Assembly: GCA_019247715.1 (NCBI GenBank) | Contig: JAFBAO010000054.1 | Span: 1 to 51,766 of the forward strand | Source: Caulobacteraceae bacterium | GTDB lineage: Bacteria > Pseudomonadota > Alphaproteobacteria > Caulobacterales > Caulobacteraceae | Length of the DNA stretch: 51,766 nt | Direction of reading: 5' to 3' | In this document: positions 1 to 9,560 of the stretch, piece after piece | How positions within the stretch are numbered: position 1 is the first letter of the stretch | Layout: each line of letters opens with the position of its first letter | The notes under the pieces: generated by a model | Seen by the model: the letters and a program-made list of their open reading frames with translations, nothing else | Database searches by the model: none | What the model was told of the DNA's origin: nothing | Made by a program: the position numbers and the translations under genes

Positions 1-489
1 GACCCGCCGCTGGCCGCCCCAGATGCCGATGATCAGGAACATCGGGATCAGCTGGCCCTCGAAGAACAGGTAGAAGAGCACGAGATCGAGAGCGCAGAAG
101 ACGCCGATGATCAGCGTCTCCAGCACCAGGAAGGCGACCATGTACTCGAGCACCCGGGTCTCGATCGTCTTCCAGCTCGCAGCGATGCAGAGCGGCATCA
201 GGAAGGCGGTGAGGAGGACGAACAGCACCGAGATCCCGTCCACCCCCATCCGGTAGTGGAGACCGGCGAACCAGGGGGCGTCCTCGACGAACTGGAAGCC
301 CGGATTGGCGCCGTCGAATTGGAAGGTCAGCAGCACGGTCAGGGCGAAGGTGGCGAGGGTGGTCGCCAGCGCGATCCACCGGGCGGCGTTCGGGGCGCGG
401 GGACTGTCCGGCGCGAAGCCGCGGATCGCCAGGATCGCGGCGACGCCCAGGAGCGGCAGGAAGGTCGTGAAGGAAAGGATGCCGACCAT
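1..489 (-). CDS. nuoM: NADH-quinone oxidoreductase subunit M, N-terminal part (cut by window edge)
   Basis: Proton-pumping antiporter-like membrane subunit of respiratory complex I. Only the first 163 residues are in the window; the gene runs off the left edge. The visible part has hydrophobic N-terminal helices and the conserved [10 protein letters not shown] segment, whose Glu is the family's key membrane glutamate (E144 in the E. coli protein). The ATG at 489 lies two bases after the nuoL stop, so the two genes are translationally coupled in the order nuoJ-K-L-M. nuoN presumably follows outside the window. Confidence 0.96.
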   Translation of the reverse strand, partial: MVGILSFTTFLPLLGVAAILAIRGFAPDSPRAPNAARWIALATTLATFALTVLLTFQFDGANPGFQFVEDAPWFAGLHYRMGVDGISVLFVLLTAFLMPLCIAASWKTIETRVLEYMVAFLVLETLIIGVFCALDLVLFYLFFEGQLIPMFLIIGIWGGQRRV

Positions 490-491
490 GC

Positions 492-2576
492 TCAGCGCCC
501 CGTCCGCGAGAAGAAGTAGAGGGCATAGGAGAGCAGCGCCACCACGCCCGCCAGCATGACGAAGGCGTAATGGTAGACATAGCCGGTCTGCAGCTTGCCG
601 GTGCGGCGGCCCACGTCATAGGAGAGCGCCGAGACGCCGTCGGGGCCGAGCTCGTCGATGATCTTCTGGTCGCCCTCCTTCCAGAAAAGGTCGCCCAGCA
701 CGCGCGCGAGCCGCACGAAGGTGGCGTCGTAGAGCTCGTCGAACCACCACTTGTTGTAGAGGAAGCTCCAGACTGGGCCCTGGCGGGCGGCGATCCGCGC
801 GCCCATGCCTTCGTTCCGGATGTAGACCCACCAGGCGGCGAAGAAGCCGATCGCGGTCACCGCGAGCGGGCTCCAGACCACCCAGCTCGGCAGGCGGGCG
901 GGCTCTGTGAGCGGGGGGCTTCCGAGATTGAAGATGGCGCTGCGCCAGAACTCTCCCCTGCCCTCGCCGATGAACTGGGGATCGAAGATGAGGCCCGCGG
1001 CGATCGAGCCGGCGGCCAGCACCAGCAGCGGGATCAGCATCACCCAGGGGCTCTCGTGCGGGTTCAGCGGTCCGTGGCCGTGGTCGTCGCCCAGCGGCTC
1101 GTCGTGGGTCTCGATCTGAGCCGGGCTGGCGTGGTCGTCGGCGTGGCCCCCGTGGCCGTGGCCGGCGTGGCCGTGCGACGGCATTGCCCACTTCGGCCGG
1201 CCGTGGAAGGTCATGAAGATCAGCCGCCAGGAGTAGAAGGAGGTGAGGCCCGCGGCCACCACCCCCACCACGAAACCGAAGGCGCCGACGCCGTTCCCGT
1301 GCTGGGAGGCGACGAAAGCGGCGTTGATGATCGCGTCCTTGGAGTAGAAGCCGGCGAAGCCGAGTTCGAGGCCAGGGAGGCCGACCCCGGTGATGGCCAG
1401 GGTGCCGATGAGCATCACCGCATAGGTGATGGGGATCTTCTTCCAGAGGCCGCCCATGGTCCGCATGTCCTGCTCGTGGTGCATGGCGGTGATGACGCTG
1501 CCGGCGGCCAGGAACAGCAGGCCCTTGAAGAAGGCGTGGGTGAAGAGGTGGAACATGGAGGCCTGGTAGGCTCCCACCCCCGCGGCGATGAACATGTAGC
1601 CGAGCTGCGAGCAGGTGGAATAGGCGATTACCCGCTTGATGTCGTTCTGGGCCAGGCCCACCGTGGCCGCGAAGAGGGCGGTGATCGCCCCGATGCCGGT
1701 GACGATCCCCTTGGCCACCGGGGCGTACTCGAACATCGGCGAGAGCAGGCAGACCATGTAGACGCCGGCGGTGACCATGGTGGCCGCATGGATCAGCGCA
1801 GAGACGGGGGTCGGACCCTCCATGGCGTCGGGCAGCCAGGTGTGGAGGAAGAACTGGGCCGACTTGCCCATGGCCCCCACGAAAAGCAGCGCGCAGGCGA
1901 GGTCCACGGCGTAGAAGGAATGGCCGGCGAAGACCCAGCCCTGGCGGGCGTGGGCGGCCACTTGCGGGAAGACGTCGGCGAACCGGATCGAGCCGAACAC
2001 CCAGAAGGTGGTGATGATCCCGAGCGCGAAGCCGAAATCGCCCACCCGGTTGACCACGAAGGCCTTGATCGCGGCGGCGGGCGGCGCCGGCTTCTTGAAC
2101 CAGAAGCCGATCAGGAGGTAGCTCGCCAGCCCCACCCCCTCCCAGCCGAAGAAGAGCTGCATGAAGTCGGAGGCGGTCACCAGGGCCAGCATGGCGAAGG
2201 TGAAGAGCGAGAGGTAGCTGAAGAACCTCGGCTTGGAGTCGTCCTCGGCCATGTAGCCCCAGCTATAGAGGTGCACGAGCGCCGAGACGGTGGTGACCAC
2301 GATCAGCATCACCCCCGAAAGGGTGTCGATCCGCACGCTCCAGGCCGACTTGAACGCGCCCACGTCGATGAACGGGGCGATGGTGGTGGTGAAGTTCCAG
2401 TCGCCCGCCAGAACGTGGCCGAAGGTGATCCAGGCAAGCAGGCAGGAGAGAAAGAGCAGGCCCGTGGTCACCGCCATGGAAGGGACGTCGCCGATCCGGC
2501 GCCCGAAGAGGCCGGCGATGACGGCGCCCACGAGCGGGGCGAAGACCAGTACGGAGACGAGAAGCTGCGGGTTCAT
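492..2576 (-). CDS. nuoL: NADH-quinone oxidoreductase subunit L
   Basis: Distal antiporter-like proton-pumping subunit of complex I, 694 residues, the largest membrane subunit. Family motifs are clear: [18 protein letters not shown], the [20 protein letters not shown] segment with the conserved Lys, and [13 protein letters not shown]-terminal region carries the lateral helix typical of NuoL. A histidine-rich loop of about 40 residues (roughly 464-503) with many HGH repeats sits before the last helices; loops of this kind occur in some alphaproteobacterial NuoL and could bind metal, but that is inference. The ATG is 11 bases after the nuoK stop. Confidence 0.98.
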   Translation of the reverse strand: MNPQLLVSVLVFAPLVGAVIAGLFGRRIGDVPSMAVTTGLLFLSCLLAWITFGHVLAGDWNFTTTIAPFIDVGAFKSAWSVRIDTLSGVMLIVVTTVSALVHLYSWGYMAEDDSKPRFFSYLSLFTFAMLALVTASDFMQLFFGWEGVGLASYLLIGFWFKKPAPPAAAIKAFVVNRVGDFGFALGIITTFWVFGSIRFADVFPQVAAHARQGWVFAGHSFYAVDLACALLFVGAMGKSAQFFLHTWLPDAMEGPTPVSALIHAATMVTAGVYMVCLLSPMFEYAPVAKGIVTGIGAITALFAATVGLAQNDIKRVIAYSTCSQLGYMFIAAGVGAYQASMFHLFTHAFFKGLLFLAAGSVITAMHHEQDMRTMGGLWKKIPITYAVMLIGTLAITGVGLPGLELGFAGFYSKDAIINAAFVASQHGNGVGAFGFVVGVVAAGLTSFYSWRLIFMTFHGRPKWAMPSHGHAGHGHGGHADDHASPAQIETHDEPLGDDHGHGPLNPHESPWVMLIPLLVLAAGSIAAGLIFDPQFIGEGRGEFWRSAIFNLGSPPLTEPARLPSWVVWSPLAVTAIGFFAAWWVYIRNEGMGARIAARQGPVWSFLYNKWWFDELYDATFVRLARVLGDLFWKEGDQKIIDELGPDGVSALSYDVGRRTGKLQTGYVYHYAFVMLAGVVALLSYALYFFSRTGR

Positions 2577-2587
2577 TCGCTCGCGCC

Positions 2588-2896
2588 CTACCCCTTCATC
2601 ATCGAGGCGTCGTCGACGGCGATGTCGCCGCGGTTGCGGAAGAAGGTGACCAGGATCGCCAGGCCCACGGCCGCTTCGGCGGCGGCCACGGTGAGCACGA
2701 TCATGGCGAACACCTGGCCGGCCACGTCGTGCAGGAAGGCCGAGAAGGCCACCAGGTTGATGTTCACCGCCAGCAGGATGAGCTCGATGGACATCAGGAT
2801 GACGATCACGTTCTTGCGGTTCACGAAGATCCCGAACACCCCGATGGTGAAGAGGATCGCGGCCACGGTGAGGTAGTGCGAAAGGCCGATGGTCAT
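2588..2896 (-). CDS. nuoK: NADH-quinone oxidoreductase subunit K
   Basis: Small three-helix membrane subunit of complex I, 102 residues, the usual length. It contains the conserved [15 protein letters not shown] helix with the membrane Glu of the E-channel, followed by a third helix with another buried acidic residue ([13 protein letters not shown]). Its ATG overlaps the nuoJ stop by four bases (ATGA), as is common for this pair, so nuoJ and nuoK are translated together. Confidence 0.98.
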   Translation of the reverse strand: MTIGLSHYLTVAAILFTIGVFGIFVNRKNVIVILMSIELILLAVNINLVAFSAFLHDVAGQVFAMIVLTVAAAEAAVGLAILVTFFRNRGDIAVDDASMMKG

Positions 2897-3510
2897 GACG
2901 CGATCCCTTCGCCGGGCTTGATGTCCACCACCCGCACGCCGGTGCGCCGCCCTCGCGCCACCTGGTCAGCGATGCTCTGGCGGCGGACCCCTGCCCGGTG
3001 CTTGAGGGTGAGCACGATGGCCCCGATCATGGCCACCAGCAGCACCATGCCGGCGGCCTGGAAGTAGTAGACGTAGGTGGTGTAGAGCACCTGCCCGATG
3101 GTCTCGGCGTTGGTGACCCCCGCGCTGGCGGCCATGGGCGCCGCGTTCTTCGCCGCCGCCCCGTGCTGGGCGACGCTTACCGCCACCACCGCCATCTCGA
3201 TGGTGAGGATCCCGGCCACGAAGCCGCCGACGGGCAAATAGCGAGCGAAGCCTTGCCGGAGGGCGTCGAAGTCCACGTCCAGCATCATCACCACGAAGAG
3301 GAAGAGGACCGCGACCGCGCCCACGTAGACGATCACCAGCAGCATCGCCAGGAACTCGGCCCCCAAGAGCACGAAGAGCCCGGCCGCCGAGAAGAAGGCG
3401 GTGATCAGGAAGAGCACCGAGTGCACAGGGTTGCGGGCGCTGACCACGGCCAGGGCCGCGAGAATCATCACGGCGGCGAGCAGCCAAAACGCGATCGCCA
3501 GCAAATCCAT
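2893..3510 (-). CDS. nuoJ: NADH-quinone oxidoreductase subunit J
   Basis: Membrane subunit J of complex I, 205 residues with five predicted helices. The third helix contains the family hallmark [16 protein letters not shown], the region of the pi-bulge. The C-terminus is a hydrophilic tail. Normally nuoJ directly follows nuoI. Here it is the first gene of its block, and 1.9 kb with plus-strand genes separates it from nuoI, so it must have its own promoter in 3511-3732. I see no certain promoter there. Confidence 0.97.
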   Translation of the reverse strand: MDLLAIAFWLLAAVMILAALAVVSARNPVHSVLFLITAFFSAAGLFVLLGAEFLAMLLVIVYVGAVAVLFLFVVMMLDVDFDALRQGFARYLPVGGFVAGILTIEMAVVAVSVAQHGAAAKNAAPMAASAGVTNAETIGQVLYTTYVYYFQAAGMVLLVAMIGAIVLTLKHRAGVRRQSIADQVARGRRTGVRVVDIKPGEGIAS

Positions 3511-3732
3511 CGGCCGCCGCTACTCCCGTCTATCGCCCCGGCGGGGATGAGCGCGGCCACGCGCCGATCCCTCTCAGATCTCGCGCCGCTCTCTTAGCGC
3601 GTTCGGCGGCAAGGGAAACTGGTTTTGCGCGACGGCGGCGGATTCTTGGGGCCGGGGTGAAAACCAGCCGCGCCTGTTTCCCGGGCCGCCAAGACACGTT
3701 AAGAGAATGTGTATTCCTCCCCGGAGAAGACC

Positions 3733-3936
3733 ATGACCGAAGCGCAGGGCGTCGTCTCGGCCAAGCCGGCCGACCCGTTCAAGAGCCTGCAGCGGACCAC
3801 CGCCGCGCGGCTGAGGGAGCTGATGAAGCGCAAGCCCGGCCAGAAGGGCTACAAGCAGGCGCTCAGGGCCTATCTCGACGCGGATGGCGAGCTTCAGAAG
3901 GCGATCATCAAGCGGCTGCACGTCCAGTTTCACTAA
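3733..3936 (+). CDS. Small basic protein of unknown function
   Basis: A 67-residue, lysine/arginine-rich soluble protein starting at the ATG that follows a GGAGAAG ribosome site (3723-3729). The composition (RLRELMKRKPGQKGYKQAL, then an acidic/basic helix) suggests a compact helical protein, perhaps binding nucleic acid or another protein. I do not recognise a family. It lies in the 1.9 kb interruption between nuoI and nuoJ, divergent from nuoJ, and is followed 19 bases later by a putative lipoprotein gene. Codon use matches the neighbours. Confidence 0.7.
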   Translation: MTEAQGVVSAKPADPFKSLQRTTAARLRELMKRKPGQKGYKQALRAYLDADGELQKAIIKRLHVQFH

Positions 3937-3955
3937 GCCGAACCCGGGGGGGCTC

Positions 3956-4468
3956 ATGCGCAAGGTCGCGGCGCTAGCTTCGGCCATAAGTTGCCTGGTG
4001 GCCTTTGCCTGCGCGCCGCCGCCGGCCCTGAGGGAATACGCCTACCCGGCCTGGGGCTTCGCCGCTTCCTTCCGGGCCCCGCCCAAGGAGACCGACACGC
4101 CGGCCTCCCCCGACGGCAAGAGCGCCCATACCTTCCTCGTGGAAGGCGGGGCGGGCGGACGCGACAACCTCGTCTACGTCATCGACGGCTCGTCCTCGAC
4201 CAAGTCCGACGACCAGGCGCTGACCGACGCGCCGGGCGCCCTGGCGAAGTCGGTCGGAGGAACGCTGGGGCCGATCACCTACGCCTCCAGCGGGACGGTC
4301 ATGGGCCGCGAGTTCCTGCTGAACCGGCACGGCCGTCCGGCCTCCAAGGTCCGCATCTTCGTGGCGGGCAAGCACCTCTATGAGGTGATCTCCCAGTCCC
4401 CGCTCGGACCGGACGACAGCGAAACCGCCGAATTCCTGGCCTCCTTCCGGTTGCTTGCCGCGCGGTGA
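3956..4468 (+). CDS. Putative exported protein or lipoprotein, unknown function
   Basis: 170 residues. The N-terminus (MRKVAALASAISCLVAFACA) is a signal peptide ending in a Cys that could be lipidated, although AFAC is a weak lipobox. The mature part is a small globular domain (YPAWGFAASFRAP near its start, FVAGKHLYEVISQSP near its end). This resembles the many uncharacterised periplasmic domains that begin with a Gly/Phe-rich strand and end with a conserved Tyr-Glu strand. The ATG has a GGGGGG-rich ribosome site. It is probably co-transcribed with the preceding 67-residue gene. Function unknown. Confidence 0.72.
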   Translation: MRKVAALASAISCLVAFACAPPPALREYAYPAWGFAASFRAPPKETDTPASPDGKSAHTFLVEGGAGGRDNLVYVIDGSSSTKSDDQALTDAPGALAKSVGGTLGPITYASSGTVMGREFLLNRHGRPASKVRIFVAGKHLYEVISQSPLGPDDSETAEFLASFRLLAAR

Positions 4469-4586
4469 TCAGGGGCGTCCAGGCCGCGGCCCGCAATCGG
4501 CCAAACCCGGCCTGGCGCCTCTGCCTGGCTGGCGGCGCCAGCAGCCGATGCGCACGACGCTGCTTGAACCCGGCCGGCCGGCCGCG

Positions 4587-4661
4587 CTAGTGTCCCGATT
4601 CCGAAGTTCGCCAGCGTGAGCGGCGCCTCCGTTCGAACTTCGGAATCGATGAGGACACTAG
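4587..4661. repeat. CTAGTGT-ended palindromic intergenic repeat, copy 1
   Basis: A 75-bp imperfect palindrome. The left arm begins CTAGTGTCCCGATTCCGAAG and the right arm ends with its near-complement, CGGAATCG...GGACACTAG. The core carries GAAGTTCG / CGAACTTC. It has the same termini and core as the element starting 15 bases later (4676-4753) and as a half copy at 48874-48904, so it belongs to a dispersed family. It lies between convergently and divergently oriented genes. No coding capacity. Confidence 0.8.
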
Positions 4662-4675
4662 CCACGTATATGTTT

Positions 4676-4753
4676 CTAGTGTGGTTGACGGATCAGAAGT
4701 TCGCCACAGCGCCCGCCGCCACAATGGGGCGAACTTCTGATCCACCACACTAG
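4676..4753. repeat. CTAGTGT-ended palindromic intergenic repeat, copy 2
   Basis: A 78-bp palindrome with ends CTAGTGTGGT and ACCACACTAG and arms that continue GGATCAGAAGTTCGCC / GGCGAACTTCTGATCC. The loop is GC-rich. Ends and core match copy 1, but the segment between them differs (GGTGGATCA instead of CCGATTCC). The two are therefore diverged family members, not a recent tandem duplication. The right end is 9 bases from the Nudix ATG, so it may affect expression of that gene. Confidence 0.82.
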
Positions 4754-4762
4754 CTGCATGGC

Positions 4763-5389
4763 ATGACCTATCCGTTCGAAGCTGCGTTTCGCGACGAGAT
4801 CGCCGGCCGCTGCGCGGCTTTTCCACGCCTGGCTTACGATGGGCCGGAGCTGAAGCGCTCGGCAGTGGCGATCACCCTGGTGGACGCCGCCGACGGCTCC
4901 GGCCAGACCGCCTTCCTGCTCACCCGCCGCGCGCCGAAGCTGCGGGCGCACGCGGGGCAGTGGGCGCTGCCGGGCGGCCGGCTGGACCCGGGCGAGACGG
5001 CGGCGGGCGCCGCGGTGCGCGAGCTCAACGAAGAGCTGGGCCTTACGCTCGCCGACGTCGATCTCCTGGGGCCGCTCGACGACTATCCGACCCGCTCGGG
5101 CTACGCGATCACCCCGGTGGTGGCCTGGCTGGACGACACCGAGGCGCTGGCGCCCAACCCCGCCGAGGTGGCCTCCGTCCACCGCATCCGCCTCGACCAC
5201 ATCGGCCACGAGGACGCGGTGCATTTCGTCTCCATCCCCGAGAGCGACCGGCCGGTGATCCGCCTCAAGATCGGCGACGGGTTCGTGCACGCGCCCACGG
5301 CGGCCATGGTCTACCAGCTGCGAGAGCTGGCGGCCGGGCGCGTCACCCGCGTCGACCACCTGGAGCAGCCGGTGTTCGCCTGGCGCTGA
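4763..5389 (+). CDS. Nudix hydrolase, CoA-diphosphatase (NudL) type
   Basis: 208 residues. The Nudix box is complete at residues 72-94 (G-x5-E-x7-REL-x-EE-x-GL), giving the Mg-binding glutamates. It is preceded by LLTRRAPKLRAHAGQ...PGG (52-72), the signature that marks the NudL/coenzyme A pyrophosphatase subgroup. Family members hydrolyse CoA or acyl-CoA to phosphopantetheine and 3',5'-ADP. Substrate is inferred from the motif only. The gene is on the plus strand inside the nuoI-nuoJ gap, and its start follows a palindromic repeat. It converges on nuoI, with 16 bases between the stop codons. Confidence 0.88.
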   Translation: MTYPFEAAFRDEIAGRCAAFPRLAYDGPELKRSAVAITLVDAADGSGQTAFLLTRRAPKLRAHAGQWALPGGRLDPGETAAGAAVRELNEELGLTLADVDLLGPLDDYPTRSGYAITPVVAWLDDTEALAPNPAEVASVHRIRLDHIGHEDAVHFVSIPESDRPVIRLKIGDGFVHAPTAAMVYQLRELAAGRVTRVDHLEQPVFAWR

Positions 5390-5405
5390 GCGGGCGGCGC
5401 TGAGG

Positions 5406-5903
5406 CTACCGGTACGGCGCGTCGAGCTCGAGGTTGCGGGCGATCTCGCGCTCCCAGCGGTCACCGTTCGCGAGCAGGCGCTCCTTGTCGTAGTAGAGCT
5501 CCTCGCGGGTCTCCACCGAGAACTCCAGGTTCGGCCCCTCGACGATGGCGTCCACCGGGCAGGCCTCCTGGCAGAGGCCGCAGTAGATGCATTTGACCAT
5601 GTCGATGTCGTAGCGGGTGGTGCGCCGGCTGCCGTCGGCGCGCGGCTCGGCCTCGATGGTGATGGCCTGGGCCGGGCAGATGGCCTCGCAGAGCTTGCAG
5701 GCGATGCAGCGCTCCTCGCCGTTGGGATAGCGGCGCAGGGCGTGCTCGCCGCGGAACCTCGGCGACTGCGGGTTGCGCTCGTGCGGGTACTGCACCGTCG
5801 CCTTGGGGCGGACCATGTAGCGCATGGCGAGGCCAAAGGCGCCTACGAAGTCCATCAGCGCCGCGCCGCGGATCGCCTGTCCCAGTCTCTGCAGCGCCGC
5901 CAT
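5406..5903 (-). CDS. nuoI: NADH-quinone oxidoreductase subunit I
   Basis: Peripheral-arm subunit carrying two 4Fe-4S clusters (N6a, N6b), 165 residues. Both ferredoxin motifs are present: [16 protein letters not shown] and [17 protein letters not shown] chose the ATG at 5903 because it overlaps the stop of the upstream small gene as TGATG, giving tight coupling, and because the protein then starts just before the amphipathic membrane-anchor helix. It is the last gene of the G-H-x-I block; nuoJ does not follow it. Confidence 0.98.
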   Translation of the reverse strand: MAALQRLGQAIRGAALMDFVGAFGLAMRYMVRPKATVQYPHERNPQSPRFRGEHALRRYPNGEERCIACKLCEAICPAQAITIEAEPRADGSRRTTRYDIDMVKCIYCGLCQEACPVDAIVEGPNLEFSVETREELYYDKERLLANGDRWEREIARNLELDAPYR

Positions 5904-6124
5904 CAGCTTCCCTTCGCCCCCGCGCACTCGTAGTCGCCCAGCACTGTGGGATCGCCGCCTCTCTTCACCCGGAACTCGCCGCCCCTGGCCTTGCAGGCGT
6001 CGGAAGCGGTCCGCAGCGCATCGTAGGTGGCGTCGCCCTGCTGGTACCAGGCCTTGCCCGTCGCGTTGTCGTTGCAGGCGCCGAGGGCCGCCAGCAGGGC
6101 CGTCATGACCAGCGCCCGGATCAT
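5903..6124 (-). CDS. Small lipoprotein nested between nuoH and nuoI
   Basis: 73 residues. [17 protein letters not shown] is a short signal peptide with a good lipobox (LGAC), followed by a small Cys-containing domain (second Cys near residue 46, third near 68; the two could form a disulfide). Its ATG overlaps the nuoH stop (ATGA) and its stop overlaps the nuoI start (TGATG). It is therefore translated as part of the complex I operon. It is not one of the 14 standard subunits, and I do not recognise a family. The location suggests a periplasmic or membrane-anchored accessory to complex I, which is inference from context alone. Confidence 0.82.
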   Translation of the reverse strand: MIRALVMTALLAALGACNDNATGKAWYQQGDATYDALRTASDACKARGGEFRVKRGGDPTVLGDYECAGAKGS

Positions 6125-7164
6125 CCGATCGGCCCGAAGACCCGCCAGCCGGCGATCAGCGCCACCGCCGCCAGCGAGGCGGGCAGGAACACCTTCCAGC
6201 CCAGCCGCATCAGCTGATCGTAGCGGTAGCGGGGCACGATCGCCTTGGCCATGGCGAAAAGGAAGAAGAAGAACAAGAGCTTGGCGAAGAAGACCAGGAA
6301 GCCGACGAAGCTGGCCGCGGTGGGGTCCCAGCCCTTGAAGGCATAGGGGAACGGCAGATTCCAGCCGCCGAAGAAGAGCACGGTGGTGAGCGCGCACATG
6401 AGCACGATGCTGGCGTACTCGCCGATCTGGAAGAGCAGGAAGGGCGTCGAGGAATATTCCACGTGGAAGCCCGCCACGATCTCCGACTCGGCCTCGGGGA
6501 CGTCGAAGGGCGGCCGGTTGGTCTCGGCCAGCGCCGAGACGAAGAAGACCACGCTCATGGGGATCATCACGAGCGCCGCGGGCAGGCCGGCGAGCCCGTG
6601 ACCGCCGAGAACGTTCCAGTTCCAGAACCAGCCGGCCTGGCGCTCGACGATGGTCCCGAGGTTCATGGAGCCGGCGAGGATGATCACCGTCACGATCACG
6701 AAGCCGATGGAGACCTCGTAGGAGACCATCTGCGCCGCCGACCGGAGGCCGCCCAGGAACGGGTACTTCGAGTTCGACGCCCAGCCCCCCATGATCACGC
6801 CATAGACCCCTAGCGAGGAGACGGCGAAGAGATAGAGGATGCCGACGTTGATGTTGGAGGCGATCCAGCCCGGGGCCAGCGGCATCACCGCCCAGGCGGC
6901 GAGCGCCAGGGTGAAGCTGATCAGCGGGGCCAGGAGGAACACCGGCTTGTCGGCCCCGGCCGGCACCACCAGCTCCTTCAGCATGAACTTCATGAGGTCG
7001 GCGAAGGCCTGCAGCAGGCCGAAGGGCCCCACCACGTTCGGCCCTTTGCGCAGCTGCACGCCCGCCCAGATCTTGCGGTCGGCGTAGAGCAGGAAGGCCA
7101 GCGACAGAAGGATCCAGACGACGATCAGCAGGATCTGGCCGAGGGTGAGGAGGAACCAGGTCAC
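6121..7164 (-). CDS. nuoH: NADH-quinone oxidoreductase subunit H
   Basis: Membrane subunit at the quinone-binding junction of complex I, 347 residues, usual length, eight predicted helices. Conserved features include the [20 protein letters not shown] loop that contributes to the quinone site and the [20 protein letters not shown] loop with its acidic residues. The start is GTG at 7164, six bases after the nuoG stop; no better in-frame start is available. The 3' end overlaps the small lipoprotein gene by four bases. Confidence 0.97.
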   Translation of the reverse strand: MTWFLLTLGQILLIVVWILLSLAFLLYADRKIWAGVQLRKGPNVVGPFGLLQAFADLMKFMLKELVVPAGADKPVFLLAPLISFTLALAAWAVMPLAPGWIASNINVGILYLFAVSSLGVYGVIMGGWASNSKYPFLGGLRSAAQMVSYEVSIGFVIVTVIILAGSMNLGTIVERQAGWFWNWNVLGGHGLAGLPAALVMIPMSVVFFVSALAETNRPPFDVPEAESEIVAGFHVEYSSTPFLLFQIGEYASIVLMCALTTVLFFGGWNLPFPYAFKGWDPTAASFVGFLVFFAKLLFFFFLFAMAKAIVPRYRYDQLMRLGWKVFLPASLAAVALIAGWRVFGPIG

Positions 7165-7170
7165 GTGCGC

Positions 7171-9222
7171 CTACTCCGCCGCCATCGGGACAGGGCCGGC
7201 CGCCAGCGCCGCGCACTCGGCCATGGTGACGCTCGCCCGGGCGATGGGGTTGGTGAGATGGAAGGCCTTGATCGGACTGGCGAGCGGCGCGTCGGTGAGC
7301 GCGCCTGCGGCGCCCAGGCCGGAAAGGTCGAAGGCGATGGGGCTCGAGCCCGGAGCGTAGTCGAGCTGGCCGAAGCTCGGATGATCGGCGAAGAGCTTGG
7401 CGCGCAGCTCGTCCAGGCTGTCGTAGGGCAGCTTGGCGCCCAGCCGCTCGGAAAGGGCGCGCAGGATCGCCCAGTCCTCCCGCGCCTCGTTCTTCGGGAA
7501 CACCGCCCGTTCGCCCCGCTGCACCCGTCCCTCGGTGTTCACATAGAGGCCGGCCTTCTCGGCGTAGGCGGCGCCGGGCAGGATGACGTCGGCCCGGTGC
7601 GCGCCCGCATCGCCATGGGTCCCGAGGTAGATGACGAAGGCGTCGGTGGCCGAAAGGTCGATCTCGTCGGCGCCCAGCAGGAAGAGCACGTCCAGCGCGC
7701 CCTTCTCCACCATGGCCGCGGCGCTCTTGCCGCCCTCGCGCGGGACGAACCCCAGATCGAGCCCGCCCACTCGGGCGGCTGCGGTGTGGAGGACGTTCCA
7801 GCCGTTCCAGCCGTCGCGGATCAGGTTGAAGGTGCCGGCGAGATCAGCGATCGCCTTCAGCGCCCCAGCGTCCCTCAAAGCCCCCTGCCCCACGATGATC
7901 GCCGGGCGCTCGGCGCCCTTGAAGGCCTTGGCGAAATCCGAGTCGCCGCCCGCGAATCCTCCGAGGGCGTCGGCGCCTGCGCCCAGATGCTCGTACGAAT
8001 AGGTGAGGTCGGCCGCCGCGCCGATCAGGCCGATGCGAACCCCCTTGTTCAGCCAGATCTTGCGCAGCCGGGCGTTCAGCACCGGCGCCTCCAGCCTGGG
8101 ATTAGCGCCGACCAGCAGGATCGCGTCGGCGTTCTCGATCCCCGCCAGAGTCGAATTGAAAAGCCAGCTCTCGCGGGGGCCCGCGCCGAGGACCGTCCCG
8201 TCCTGCCGGCAATCGAGGCTCGCAACGCCGGCGCCGCCGAAGAGGTCGAGCGCGGCCTTCATGGATTCGGCGTCCTGCAGGTCGCCGGCGATCACCCCCA
8301 TCCGCTCCGGCGACGTCGCCTTCAGCTTGGCGGCCACGGCGGTGAGCGCCTCGTCCCAGGTGGCCGCCCGCAGCTTGCCGCCCTCGCGCAGCATCGGCCG
8401 GTCGAGCCGCTGACGGCGCAGCCCGTCCACCGCGTAGCGGGTCTTGTCGGAGATCCACTCCTCGTTGACCTCGTCGTTGGTGCGCGGCAGCACCCGAAGC
8501 ACCGCCGGGCCGCGGGCGTCGATGCGGATCGCCGAGCCGAGCGCGTCCATGACATCGATGGTCTCGGTCTTGGTGAGCTCCCAGGGGCGGGCGTTGAAGG
8601 CGTAGGGCTTGGAGGTGAGCGCCCCCACCGGGCAGAGGTCGATGATGTTGGCCGAAAGCTCGCTGGTCACCGCCTGGTTCAGGTAGGTGGTGATCTCGGC
8701 GTCCTCGCCGCGGTTGACGAGGCCGATCTCGGCCACGCCCGCCACCTCGGTGATGAAGCGCACGCAGCGGGTGCACTGGATGCAGCGGGTCATCACCGTC
8801 TTGATGAGCGGGCCCATGAACTTCTCTTCCACCGCCCGCTTGTTCTCGGCGTAGCGGGTGGCGTCGCGGCCGTAGCCCATGGACTGGTCCTGCAGGTCGC
8901 ACTCGCCGCCCTGGTCGCAGATGGGGCAGTCCAGCGGGTGGTTGATCAGCAGGAACTCCATCACCCCCTGGCGCGCCTTCTTCACCATGGGGGAGTCGGT
9001 GATGATCTCCATGCCTTCGCCGGCCGGCAGGGCGCAGGAGGCCTGGGGCTTGGGCGGCCCGGGCTTCACTTCCACCAGGCACATGCGGCAGTTGCCGGCG
9101 ATGGAGAGACGCTCGTGGTAGCAGAAGCGCGGGATCTCCTCCCCGGCGAGCTCGGCCACCTGCAGGCAGGTCATGCCGTTCTCGAACTCGATCTCGACGC
9201 CGTTGACCTTGGCTTTGGGCAT
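7171..9222 (-). CDS. nuoG: NADH-quinone oxidoreductase subunit G
   Basis: Iron-sulfur subunit G of complex I, 683 residues. The N-terminal 2Fe-2S domain (CYHERLSIAGNCRMC...C) is followed by the His/Cys4 cluster motif (HPLDCPICDQGGECDLQD), then CIQCTRC...CPVGAL, then a molybdopterin-oxidoreductase-like C-terminal domain. I chose the ATG at 9222 (MPKAKVNG), the usual start of the family; an ATG five codons upstream at 9237 is possible. It is normally preceded by nuoF, but here it is the first gene of its block. The 9223-9560 region, which contains a long hairpin repeat, must therefore supply a promoter. Confidence 0.96.
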   Translation of the reverse strand: MPKAKVNGVEIEFENGMTCLQVAELAGEEIPRFCYHERLSIAGNCRMCLVEVKPGPPKPQASCALPAGEGMEIITDSPMVKKARQGVMEFLLINHPLDCPICDQGGECDLQDQSMGYGRDATRYAENKRAVEEKFMGPLIKTVMTRCIQCTRCVRFITEVAGVAEIGLVNRGEDAEITTYLNQAVTSELSANIIDLCPVGALTSKPYAFNARPWELTKTETIDVMDALGSAIRIDARGPAVLRVLPRTNDEVNEEWISDKTRYAVDGLRRQRLDRPMLREGGKLRAATWDEALTAVAAKLKATSPERMGVIAGDLQDAESMKAALDLFGGAGVASLDCRQDGTVLGAGPRESWLFNSTLAGIENADAILLVGANPRLEAPVLNARLRKIWLNKGVRIGLIGAAADLTYSYEHLGAGADALGGFAGGDSDFAKAFKGAERPAIIVGQGALRDAGALKAIADLAGTFNLIRDGWNGWNVLHTAAARVGGLDLGFVPREGGKSAAAMVEKGALDVLFLLGADEIDLSATDAFVIYLGTHGDAGAHRADVILPGAAYAEKAGLYVNTEGRVQRGERAVFPKNEAREDWAILRALSERLGAKLPYDSLDELRAKLFADHPSFGQLDYAPGSSPIAFDLSGLGAAGALTDAPLASPIKAFHLTNPIARASVTMAECAALAAGPVPMAAE

Positions 9223-9337
9223 GGGGAGGAGTCGCATCCTTTGCAGGCGCTTGCGCAGGGCGGGCGATAACGCGTCTTGGCCCGGAGGAACAAGGGGTTT
9301 CGGTTGTCAGGCCGGCAATGCGCGCCCCCTTGCCCCC

Positions 9338-9483
9338 GCGCCCCCTCCACCATCCGGCTGGCGCCGGATGGTCCCCCTCCCCCGCTTCGCGAGGGAGGAG
9401 CAGGATAACAGGATAAGCGGCGCGAACGTATCTCCTCCCCCGAGCAACGGGGGAGGGGGACCGCCAAGCGGTGGAGGGGGCGC
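9338..9483. repeat. Long CCCTCC/GGGAGG hairpin repeat, copy A
   Basis: A 146-bp composite inverted repeat. The outer ends GCGCCCCCTCCAC and its complement GTGGAGGGGGCGC pair. Each arm contains an inner small hairpin (CATCCGGctggcgCCGGATG on the left, ACCGCCAAGCGGT on the right) and a CCCTCCCCC/GGGGGAGGG stem. The structure resembles elements near 26.1, 38.7 and 41.1 kb. It lies in the divergent space between nuoG and the EVE gene. It would form a very stable RNA or DNA stem. Confidence 0.78.
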
Positions 9484-9560
9484 TGCGGACCGGAGAAGCT
9501 TGCGTTGACGCCTCCCCTGCGCCCGGCCAAGAGGGACCTGATCCCAAGGAGGGGCGTCCG

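Noticed and set aside
1060..1190. NuoL His-rich stretch as a separate metal-binding gene or insertion
   Set aside because: It is in frame within NuoL, and such loops occur in alphaproteobacterial NuoL.
570..2876. A 768-codon open frame on the plus strand
   Set aside because: It is antisense to nuoL and nuoK, is rich in Gly/Asp/His/Arg as expected for the complement of GC-rich codons, and has no family motif.
4587..4753. CRISPR array
   Set aside because: Only two unequal palindromes with no regular spacers and no cas genes.
7165..9270. A 701-codon plus-strand open frame
   Set aside because: Antisense of nuoG, with biased composition and no motif.
9223..9560. A second protein gene before the EVE gene
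   Set aside because: Open frames here come from the repeat and lack a ribosome site or family similarity.
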